DNA of 38,513 nucleotides from the NCBI RefSeq assembly GCF_031127835.1, contig NZ_JARXHX010000028.1, positions 1 to 38,513 of the forward strand, in the 5' to 3' direction. Origin of the DNA: Pelagicoccus sp. SDUM812002 (GTDB taxonomy: Bacteria; Verrucomicrobiota; Verrucomicrobiia; Opitutales; Opitutaceae). A program made the position numbers and the translations under genes. Position 1 is the stretch's first letter; every line of letters starts with the position of its first letter. Shown here piece by piece: positions 1 through 6,795 of the stretch. The notes beneath the pieces were generated by a model that worked only from the letters and a program-made list of their open reading frames with translations, did no database searches and was not told the origin of the DNA.

Positions 1-1589
1 GCTCCCTTCACGGGAGCGCGGATTGAAACATCAAGCACGTAGTAGCAACCGACGCCCTCCTGTCGCTCCCTTCACGGGAGCGCGGATTGAAACATGCGGA
101 CGATTTCGTATTGGTCGAGGGCGAGTGTCGCTCCCTTCACGGGAGCGCGGATTGAAACTACGTCGGCTGTTGTTTGCTCTCCATCTTGGACGTCGCTCCC
201 TTCACGGGAGCGCGGATTGAAACACCTGTGCCCGGACATCCGCAGAAAGACTTGTGGTCGCTCCCTTCACGGGAGCGCGGATTGAAACAGCTTTTGGATG
301 AAATCGCGAGGGATTACGTCGGTCGCTCCCTTCACGGGAGCGCGGATTGAAACAAAATCCCCGTACCATCTCTCCCGCAAAATCATGGTCGCTCCCTTCA
401 CGGGAGCGCGGATTGAAACTTCGGCAGCCTGGACAAGGACCTCACCGAAGCGTCGCTCCCTTCACGGGAGCGCGGATTGAAACATTTTGTCAGTGGAAAG
501 CCCGGCGGAGGTAAAACGTCGCTCCCTTCACGGGAGCGCGGATTGAAACCCCTGAAAATGCCGAACTTGGCAGCGTACTCGTGTCGCTCCCTTCACGGGA
601 GCGCGGATTGAAACCCTGATGGGCAACCCGGAGGTGGTGAAGATCTTGTCGCTCCCTTCACGGGAGCGCGGATTGAAACTCCGACATCGTATGCGCTGGA
701 CTCCGACATGAGGTCGCTCCCTTCACGGGAGCGCGGATTGAAACTTAGCAGAACCTCGAGTACTGGCGATCACGACTGTCGCTCCCTTCACGGGAGCGCG
801 GATTGAAACCAGAGTACTTGGAAGATGAATTTCCGACATCAGTCGCTCCCTTCACGGGAGCGCGGATTGAAACTTGTCATCCGCCCGAAACGGATCCCGA
901 CAAGACGTCGCTCCCTTCACGGGAGCGCGGATTGAAACCTGTATTGGTTTTTGGACTACGTGGGGTTTCGGTCGCTCCCTTCACGGGAGCGCGGATTGAA
1001 ACCCTATCGGCTCTCATGTGTGGGAGCTGTGGGCAGTCGCTCCCTTCACGGGAGCGCGGATTGAAACTTGGCCCCCGCAAAATCTTTGTCGAAGGTCTTG
1101 GTCGCTCCCTTCACGGGAGCGCGGATTGAAACACCTAGTACTAAACGACCGTTTAATAAGTGACTTGTCGCTCCCTTCACGGGAGCGCGGATTGAAACCG
1201 GCGGACATGGCTTGTATCGCCTTATTCAATGTGTCGCTCCCTTCACGGGAGCGCGGATTGAAACAATAACACGACCAGTGTTTCCCAAACCTACCAGGTC
1301 GCTCCCTTCACGGGAGCGCGGATTGAAACTAACGCCTTCCGTGAAACTCTCCAAGACGACAGGTCGCTCCCTTCACGGGAGCGCGGATTGAAACCCAAAC
1401 CTACCAGATTTATATCGGTCAAGAATTGTCGCTCCCTTCACGGGAGCGCGGATTGAAACATGGAATCGCGTGGTGAAGGACGCGGAGGGCGGTCGCTCCC
1501 TTCACGGGAGCGCGGATTGAAACTCTTCGGCGTGCCGTTTCCTCATCTCGGAGATCAGTCGCTCCCTTCACGGGAGCGCGAATTCAAGG
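1..1589 (+). CRISPR. Type I-C-like CRISPR array, 25 repeats and 24 spacers, truncated on the left
   Basis: Twenty-five copies of a 32-bp repeat begin at 1 (29 bp only, first three bases cut off), 62, 127, 192, 257, 322, 388, 452, 518, 583, 648, 713, 778, 842, 907, 971, 1036, 1101, 1167, 1233, 1298, 1363, 1428, 1492 and 1558. Internal copies appear identical. Each has a 7-bp stem (CGCTCCC / GGGAGCG, loop TTCAC) and ends in GGATTGAAAC, the 3' end typical of type I-C repeats cut by Cas5c. Spacers are 32-34 nt (15 of 33, five of 32, four of 34). The last repeat has four changes in its 3' third, marking the leader-distal end, so transcription runs rightward and leader and cas genes should lie left of the window. 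Type I-C is assigned from the repeat alone. Short open frames across the array are artefacts of the repeat. Confidence 0.98.
1558..1589 (+). repeat. Degenerate terminal CRISPR repeat
   Basis: The final repeat matches the consensus over its first 23 bases, including the full stem-loop, then differs at repeat positions 24, 28, 31 and 32. The 8-nt ATTGAAAC end becomes ATTCAAGG. No spacer follows. Decay of the last repeat is usual at the leader-distal end and sets the array's direction. Confidence 0.95.
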
Positions 1590-1652
1590 AAAGCGGTGGC
1601 TGTTCCCAGGTGGAGAGAACCGCCCCGCTTATGATTTATTCACTAAACTCCC

Positions 1653-1678
1653 CGCAATCCGACTGGGATCGGATTGCG
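1653..1678. other. Perfect 10-bp hairpin after the CRISPR array
   Basis: CGCAATCCGA and TCGGATTGCG form a perfect 10-bp stem around a 6-nt loop (CTGGGA), between the array end (1589) and the acyltransferase start (1732). No T-run follows on either strand, so a classical intrinsic terminator is not supported. It could still end or process the long pre-crRNA transcript, or serve the gene downstream. Confidence 0.6.
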
Positions 1679-1731
1679 CTCTGAACTTGACGGCTTGGCG
1701 TGCTCGTCTGGAACTGTAGCCGTTCCTCTAC

Positions 1732-2442
1732 ATGGCTACTGACGAAACACTTAGCAACGTTCCCCGTAAGACCCGCGTCATCGCGTTTCTAACCTTAGCG
1801 GCCATCAAGGTGTTCAGCTTCACCTATCGCTTGCGGGTAGTCGGGCATCCACAGCATCTACTAGGTTTGGTGGATCGAGGGGACTCGGTGGTCGTCGCTT
1901 GTTGGCACAATCGCATGTTCTACTTCGCCACCTACATCTACCGCTACTTACTGCGCAACCGTTTCAAGTTAGCCATGATGTCGAGCGATTCGAAAGACGG
2001 GGAGATAGGGGCGACCATCGGCAAGTACGCAGGAGCTAAGGTCGTGCGCGGCTCGTCCTCGCGTCGAGGCGCGTCGGGGTTACGCGGCCTGTACCGAGCG
2101 ATCGTCAAGGACAAGCACTCGATCATCATACTGCCAGATGGCTCCAAGGGACCGGTTTACGAAGCGAAGGTCGGCGTGGCGGCTCTAGCCAAGATGACGG
2201 GCAAGCCGATTCTACCGGTATCCTGCTGGGCCAGCGACTATTGGAGAATCCGCTCGTGGGACCGCATGGTGTTCCCAAAACCGTTTTCTCGGATTATGAT
2301 CACAGTAGGCGATTTGATCGAGGTACCTCGTCGCTCTGACGACGAGGACTTGGAGGTTTTCCGCCAACAGGTTCAGGCTGAGCTAGACGCGTTGGGCTGC
2401 CAGGCGGTCGAGCCGTTCAAGAAGGTTTGCAAGTGCATCTAG
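1732..2442 (+). CDS. DUF374 lysophospholipid acyltransferase family protein
   Basis: A 236-residue protein of the DUF374 (PF04028) type, related to LpxL/PlsC-like acyltransferases that move acyl groups onto lipid A or lysophospholipids at the inner membrane. An N-terminal hydrophobic anchor lies at about residues 16-34. The catalytic-region motif WHNRMF (58-63) has the conserved His59, followed by SSDSKDG (84-90), RGSSSRRG (106-113) and PDGSKGP (135-141), the diagnostic DUF374 block. Length matches the family. It lies 142 nt after the CRISPR array and 20 nt before hisA on the same strand, so the two genes may be cotranscribed, though the functions are unrelated. The exact acyl acceptor cannot be told from sequence. 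Confidence 0.88.
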   Translation: MATDETLSNVPRKTRVIAFLTLAAIKVFSFTYRLRVVGHPQHLLGLVDRGDSVVVACWHNRMFYFATYIYRYLLRNRFKLAMMSSDSKDGEIGATIGKYAGAKVVRGSSSRRGASGLRGLYRAIVKDKHSIIILPDGSKGPVYEAKVGVAALAKMTGKPILPVSCWASDYWRIRSWDRMVFPKPFSRIMITVGDLIEVPRRSDDEDLEVFRQQVQAELDALGCQAVEPFKKVCKCI

Positions 2443-2462
2443 AGTTCGCATCTGACTAGCCC

Positions 2463-3230
2463 ATGCGCTTTCGCCCCTGTATAGATTTAAGAAATGGCAA
2501 GGTCGTCCAGATCGTGGGCGGCACGCTTTCGGATACGTCGGAATCCAGCGTGGAAACGAATTTCGAGTCGCCAATCGCTCCGGCGGACTTCGCCCGCATG
2601 TACCGGCGCGACGAGCTAAAGGGCGGGCATGTCATCGCTCTTGGACCTGGAAACAAGGAGGCTGCCCTTTCGGCCCTCGCCGCTTATCCCGGGGGACTAC
2701 AGTATGGAGGGGGCGTCACTGCGGAAAACGCGAGCGAGTTTCTGGAAGCCGGCGCCTCCCATGTGATCGTGACCTCCTACGTATTCAGGGATGGAAAAGT
2801 AGACCTTGAACGTTTGGAGAAGCTTGTTTCCGAAACGGGGAAGGAGCGCCTCGTGCTCGATTTAAGCTGCCGCGCTAGGGACGGGAAATACTGGGTGGTG
2901 ACGGATCGCTGGCAGCATTTCACGAGCACCTGCGTGGAAGCTGAAACCATCTCGGAACTAGGAAAATACTGCAGCGAATTTCTCGTGCATGGCGTTGACG
3001 TGGAAGGGCGTATGAGCGGGATAGAAGAAGACCTTGTACGAATGCTCGGAGCAAATTGCGATTTGCCAATGACTTATGCGGGTGGGGCGCGTTCCTTGGA
3101 TGACTTGGAGAAGGTGGAGTCTCTAGGCTCCGGAAAGGTCGATCTTACGATAGGGAGCGCCTTGGACGTATTTGGCGGGCAGGTTCCTTATGAGGATGTG
3201 CTGGCCTGGCATCGCAGTCGTAATCCTTAG
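2463..3230 (+). CDS. hisA: HisA, eukaryotic (HIS6) type ProFAR isomerase
   Basis: This 255-residue enzyme should isomerise the aminoaldose ProFAR to the aminoketose PRFAR, fourth step of histidine synthesis, in the cytoplasm. The sequence follows the eukaryotic HIS6 pattern more than ordinary bacterial HisA: CIDLRNGKVVQIVGG near the N-terminus with the presumed catalytic Asp8, then a long insert ending in TNF, HVIALGPGN, YGGGV, VIVTSYVF, LDLSCR, MTYAGGA and VDLTIGSALDVFGG. From memory, the family description (TIGR02129) lists yeast and plants plus a few bacteria such as Fibrobacter. The TIM-barrel is complete and the length is normal. No other his gene is in the window. The gene starts 20 nt after the acyltransferase stop. 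Confidence 0.93.
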   Translation: MRFRPCIDLRNGKVVQIVGGTLSDTSESSVETNFESPIAPADFARMYRRDELKGGHVIALGPGNKEAALSALAAYPGGLQYGGGVTAENASEFLEAGASHVIVTSYVFRDGKVDLERLEKLVSETGKERLVLDLSCRARDGKYWVVTDRWQHFTSTCVEAETISELGKYCSEFLVHGVDVEGRMSGIEEDLVRMLGANCDLPMTYAGGARSLDDLEKVESLGSGKVDLTIGSALDVFGGQVPYEDVLAWHRSRNP

Positions 3231-3259
3231 CGAGAGGCATCTACTGAGTGACCTCTTGC
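3230..3259 (+). other. Hairpin just after hisA
   Basis: GCGAGAGG pairs with CCTCTTGC (8 bp, one G-U) around a 14-nt loop, starting on the last base of the hisA stop codon. It lacks a T-run. It is possibly an mRNA 3'-end stabiliser. Confidence 0.35.
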
Positions 3260-3267
3260 GAGGGGAA

Positions 3268-3292
3268 CGGGTGTTGGAACCTACCCGATTTT
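3268..3292 (+). terminator. Weak intrinsic terminator candidate after hisA
   Basis: CGGGTG pairs with TACCCG (6 bp, one G-U) around an 8-nt loop and is followed by ATTTTG. The stem and the T-run are both short. It sits 38 nt after the hisA stop and 72 nt before the next gene. Confidence 0.4.
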
Positions 3293-3363
3293 GAGTGGTA
3301 TCCGCCCTACAGTAGGTTTCCCTTGGGCCGATCCTATTAAAGAACTCTTGGAGGATCGAATTT

Positions 3364-4347
3364 ATGAAACAGCTCGTTCGCACAGCTCAGACTACGACTT
3401 TTAGACTTATTTCTAGGATTGCCCTCACCTCGATCGCTTTGGCGTGGGGGACGACGGCGCAGGGGTCCGATTTCAAGGAAACCGAAACCGCATGGGAATT
3501 TAAGTCAGGTCTCGACAAGGCTGCTTTCGCCAAGTCCTTTAACGAGAAGATCAAAGAAGGGTTTCGTATCGCCGACATAGAGACCTACCGGAGCGGACGT
3601 TCGACCACAGTTTCTACGATTTGGACGAAGCTCGCCAACGACGAGGTTTGGCAGGTGGAGATGTCGCTCCCGATTACCGACTTTCTCCAGAAGCATGAGA
3701 ACCACCTCGAAAATGGTTATTCCTTGGTAGAGTTCGAAGTAGATCGCTTCGGGGCTACACTGCACTTTTCTGGCGTTTGGATGAAGGGACAAGAAGGTCT
3801 TGAAACGGAATTCCACTTTGGAATGGAGAGCCTTGCCTTCTCGAATCGATACGGCGAGATGGCGGACCGTGGCTTCCGTCTGATAGATTTCGAAGCTTAC
3901 GAGGCTAATGGCAAATTTCGGCACGCAGGGGTATGGAAGAAGAACACCGGCGGCCATGAGGTACGCTTCTACCGCGGCATCGAGAAGGAAAAATTTGGCA
4001 AGGTTGCGGCAGCCCTAGACGAAGGAGGCTTTCGTCTCCTAGACGTCGAAGGCTACCAGTTCGAAGGCGATTTCGTCTTCGGCGCGGAGTGGGTGAAGCG
4101 AGCTGAGTGGCAGAAGAGCCAGTACGCATTCGATCTCCTCCCTGACGAATTCTACAACAAGAATTCCATGTACTTGAGCGACGGATACAGATTGACCGAG
4201 TTCGAAACCTACGAGAACAACGGAGTCGTGTACTATTGCGGCAGCTGGCTGAAGGGAAATCCGGCCGACTACGTCGCTGAAGAAGCGGCTGCCTCTTCGA
4301 AGAAAAAGAAGAAATCGTCGCTGGAGCAATTCCGCAGCGGAAACTAG
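3364..4347 (+). CDS. Secreted protein with five BTRD1-like tandem repeats
   Basis: A 327-residue exported protein of unknown role. Residues 1 to about 34 form a Sec signal peptide: basic start, hydrophobic stretch, small residues before SDF. The rest is five repeats of about 50 residues, each opening with a G-[FY]-x-[IL]-x-[DE]-[FIV]-E motif and ending in a W-x-K strand. Examples are EGFRIADIETY, NGYSLVEFEVD, RGFRLIDFEAY, GGFRLLDVEGY and DGYRLTEFETY. This resembles Pfam bacterial tandem repeat domain 1, found in secreted fungal and bacterial proteins and in polyglycine hydrolases, but no catalytic serine domain is present. The C-terminus is Lys/Ser rich. A GGAGG at 3351-3355 sits 8 nt before the ATG and fixes the start. 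The gene converges on the oxidoreductase with a 10-nt gap. Confidence 0.8.
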   Translation: MKQLVRTAQTTTFRLISRIALTSIALAWGTTAQGSDFKETETAWEFKSGLDKAAFAKSFNEKIKEGFRIADIETYRSGRSTTVSTIWTKLANDEVWQVEMSLPITDFLQKHENHLENGYSLVEFEVDRFGATLHFSGVWMKGQEGLETEFHFGMESLAFSNRYGEMADRGFRLIDFEAYEANGKFRHAGVWKKNTGGHEVRFYRGIEKEKFGKVAAALDEGGFRLLDVEGYQFEGDFVFGAEWVKRAEWQKSQYAFDLLPDEFYNKNSMYLSDGYRLTEFETYENNGVVYYCGSWLKGNPADYVAEEAAASSKKKKKSSLEQFRSGN

Positions 4348-4357
4348 GTTTCGGTCG

Positions 4358-5368
4358 CTATTCGGCGATCTGGCCTAGCCAGTCCGCAAGGATCTGGTTG
4401 ACTCGTTTCGTATCCGAAAGGCTCATGTATGGCGCGTCCGGTTTCTCTCCTGCCACAAGTCTTGCGAAGGTGTCGGCCTCCACTCCATAGAGTTCTCTGC
4501 TCTCGTGTCCTCTGATCGTTTCTGCTTGGTCCTGGTCAGCGAGGTGGAGCTCGATACTCCAATCACCGCCATGCGGCGTAACGATCCATGGTTCGGCTAC
4601 GTCGATCCAGCCTTTGGTTCCGTAGATCCTAACGTGGTTGTTTTGGGCGAGTTGGGTGCTGCAAGAGATTTGGGCGCAGACCCCATTCGAAAAGCGAAGG
4701 TTAGCGATCGCGAGCGTATCGGTTCCGCACTGCGTATCAAGTTGGCCCGCTCCGCCGACGCAGGCGACTTCCGTTTCGGTTCCGCCGCTGGCCAAGTCTG
4801 CCACCATGCATGCGAAAGAAGCGGTGTACCCGCCGACGTCAAGGATACCCCCACCGCCTAGCTCCTTGGCGAATAACCTTCCTTTCGGATCGTAGGGAGC
4901 GTGGAAGCCGAAGGCCGCTTGGACCAGTTTAACGTCGCCAATGATTCCGTCTCGGATGATCTGGGCGACTTTGGCGGTCTGAGGATGGCAGCGGTACATG
5001 TAGGCTTCGACCAAGATTACTCCTGCCGCTTTCGCAGCGGCAATGATGGCCTCGGTTTCCTGCATGTTCATAGCGATGGGTTTTTCGCAAAGGATATGCT
5101 TGCCGGCCTTGGCTGCAGCGATGGCCATCTCCGCGTGAAAAGGGTGGGGCGACGCGACGTAGACTGCGTCGACGCTTTCTTGGCTGAGCAGCTCGGCGTG
5201 GCTACCGTAGGCTTCGCATCCGCCATGTTGTCGGGCGAACGTTTCCGCTGACTCGAGCGAGCGGCTCGAAACCGCCGTCAAGACTCCTGTGTTTGAGCTA
5301 GCGATCCCTTCGGCGAAGCGGCCCGCGATAAATCCGGTTGAAAGAATTCCCCAACGTAGTTTTTGCAT
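4358..5368 (-). CDS. Gfo/Idh/MocA family oxidoreductase
   Basis: A 336-residue NAD(P)-dependent dehydrogenase of the Gfo/Idh/MocA family, which oxidises or reduces sugars, inositols and similar polyols in the cytoplasm. The Rossmann nucleotide-binding strand starts at once (RWGILSTGFIAGRF, residues 5-18). The family CEKP motif is at 94-97 (HILCEKPIAMN), followed by the C-terminal alpha/beta substrate domain with GGGILDVGGY. I chose the ATG at 5368 because the Rossmann strand normally begins within a few residues of the start. The frame stays open to 5497, but that extension is basic, low in hydrophobic pattern, and overlaps the divergent exporter gene. Substrate is unknown. The 101-nt gap to the exporter at 5470 must hold both promoters. 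Confidence 0.88.
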   Translation of the reverse strand: MQKLRWGILSTGFIAGRFAEGIASSNTGVLTAVSSRSLESAETFARQHGGCEAYGSHAELLSQESVDAVYVASPHPFHAEMAIAAAKAGKHILCEKPIAMNMQETEAIIAAAKAAGVILVEAYMYRCHPQTAKVAQIIRDGIIGDVKLVQAAFGFHAPYDPKGRLFAKELGGGGILDVGGYTASFACMVADLASGGTETEVACVGGAGQLDTQCGTDTLAIANLRFSNGVCAQISCSTQLAQNNHVRIYGTKGWIDVAEPWIVTPHGGDWSIELHLADQDQAETIRGHESRELYGVEADTFARLVAGEKPDAPYMSLSDTKRVNQILADWLGQIAE

Positions 5369-5469
5369 GGAGACGGATGTTGGGACTGGCGAAATATTTG
5401 GCGAGACTTGAAGCAGCAGATCGATAGAATTTCGTTTGCATTTCGATCGGCATCGGTCTCCTTCGGAGA

Positions 5470-6219
5470 ATGGATTTCGAGATATGGCGATGGGCAATGT
5501 TTGCGCTAGCAGCCTTGATCATAGGTTTGAGCAAGAGTGGAGTGCCCGGGCTCGGAATCTTAAATGTAGCAATTTTCCAGATACTGCTGGAATCGAAGGA
5601 AGCGGTCGGTTTCGGTCTGCCCTTGCTGATCGCAGGCGACCTTTGCTCGCTACTTATCTACCGTAAACATGCCGAATGGAAGCATGTGTTCAGATTGATT
5701 CCTTGGGCTGTCGCGGGGGTGATCATCGGCTGGTTGACTTTGGGAGCCATGCGGGAAAACCAGGCTAGGCTAGTTATCAGCATCGTGCTCGCGGTGATGT
5801 TGATCTTACATGTGATCCGGGAAAAGTATCCACGCCTTGTGAGCGCCGCCCTGCCGCACAGCTATGGTGCCGCTGCGACAATCGGAGTGATCGCCGCATT
5901 CGTTTCGACGTTAGCCAATGCTGCAGGACCGATCATGATCTTGTTCCTCTTGTCCATGCGATTGCCGAAGATGGCCTTCATGGGCACAAGCGTCTATTTC
6001 TTTACCTTCCTCAACATTTTCAAAGTCCCGTTCCTGCACCAGCAAGGCTTGGTGAACTGGGGCAGTTTGGAGGCGAACTTGAAGCTTCTCCCTTTCGTGA
6101 TCGGAGGCAGCGTCTCGGGATACCTCTTCGCTCAGAAAATCAGCCAGGCATGGTTCGAACGGATCGCCTTTTGGCTGACAGTTGCAGCGGTGGGCTACAT
6201 GCTATTCATTTCATTTTAA
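5470..6219 (+). CDS. TauE/SafE (TSUP) family membrane exporter
   Basis: A 249-residue integral membrane protein with about seven or eight hydrophobic segments, of the sulfite exporter TauE/SafE (TSUP) family. Family members move sulfite, sulfoacetate or other small organic anions across the inner membrane. The N-terminal GLSKSGVPGLG and the mid-protein STLANAAGPIMILFLLSM are the two repeated TSUP signature loops. Substrate cannot be assigned. A GGAG lies a few bases before the ATG. The stop is 3 nt before the ruvC start, implying a two-gene operon, an odd pairing with no evident shared function. Confidence 0.88.
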   Translation: MDFEIWRWAMFALAALIIGLSKSGVPGLGILNVAIFQILLESKEAVGFGLPLLIAGDLCSLLIYRKHAEWKHVFRLIPWAVAGVIIGWLTLGAMRENQARLVISIVLAVMLILHVIREKYPRLVSAALPHSYGAAATIGVIAAFVSTLANAAGPIMILFLLSMRLPKMAFMGTSVYFFTFLNIFKVPFLHQQGLVNWGSLEANLKLLPFVIGGSVSGYLFAQKISQAWFERIAFWLTVAAVGYMLFISF

Positions 6220-6222
6220 ACT

Positions 6223-6795
6223 ATGGCACGAAAAGGAGTTAGGGATTTGTGGAAGGCTAAGGTCGCTGGCAAGCCAGTGGGCTCCAACCTCGGAGCGATG
6301 GCTTCGCTCGTAAAAAAGAAGTACGTCGGCACGATTTTAGGAGTCGATCCGAGCTTGCGAGGCTCCGGTTTTGCAGTGATAGAATTCGCCCCGGGCGGCC
6401 GCCAAACGCTCCTCCGAAGCGAGACCTTGAAGCAAAATGCGAAAGTAAGCATGCCCCAGTGCCTAGGGCGCATCTGCGAGAAGATGCTCCATATTCTGGA
6501 TACATACCACATTGACGTAGTAGCTCTCGAGCAGACGATTTACGTGCAAAATTTCCAAACGGCCCAAATCCTTGGAGCCGCCCGTGGAGCTGCCATCGCG
6601 GCCGCGGCGATGCGAGGCAAGGAGGTTTTCGAGTATCCGCCCCTCCGCGTGAAGCAAGCGGTCGTGGGCAATGGCAGAGCCAGCAAGGAGCAAGTTGCCA
6701 AGACGATCCGCACCATGCTCGGACATGGTGCATTGCTCGAACTGGACGAATCAGACGCGGCTGCCGTTGCCATGACCCATGCCTACACGGGTTAG
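6223..6795 (+). CDS. ruvC: RuvC Holliday junction resolvase
   Basis: A 190-residue RuvC endonuclease, which with RuvAB cleaves Holliday junctions symmetrically during recombinational repair. The four acidic residues of the RNase H-like site are visible: Asp42 in LGVDPSLRGSG, Glu103 in VALEQTIY, and Asp175/Asp178 in DESDAAAVAMTHAY. Their spacing matches E. coli RuvC (7, 66, 138, 141) closely. About 34 residues precede the first strand, against six in E. coli. A second ATG at 6298 (MASLVKKKYVG) would trim most of this basic extension and may be the true start. The first loop (PSLRGSGFAVI) departs from the usual PG-R-TGYGVI. ruvA and ruvB are not in the window. Its stop overlaps the convergent nuclease stop by 4 nt. 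Confidence 0.9.
   Translation: MARKGVRDLWKAKVAGKPVGSNLGAMASLVKKKYVGTILGVDPSLRGSGFAVIEFAPGGRQTLLRSETLKQNAKVSMPQCLGRICEKMLHILDTYHIDVVALEQTIYVQNFQTAQILGAARGAAIAAAAMRGKEVFEYPPLRVKQAVVGNGRASKEQVAKTIRTMLGHGALLELDESDAAAVAMTHAYTG

Noticed and set aside
354-1100. Spacers 6 and 17 share an 11-nt string (CCCGCAAAATC), and spacers 11 and 13 share nine bases
   Set aside because: The matches are short, lie at unrelated positions within the spacers, and do not extend; with 24 spacers such matches can arise by chance. Unlike spacers 20 and 22 they do not join end to start.
23-1684. Many short open frames on both strands across the CRISPR array with repeated peptides such as SLPSRERGLK or NPRSREGSD
   Set aside because: They are translations of the CRISPR repeat in different frames and have no start signals or family similarity; a well-known annotation artefact.
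3505-3957. 150-codon minus-strand open frame inside the repeat-protein gene
   Set aside because: It is antisense to a plus-strand protein with signal peptide, SD and clear repeats, and its own translation shows no pattern.
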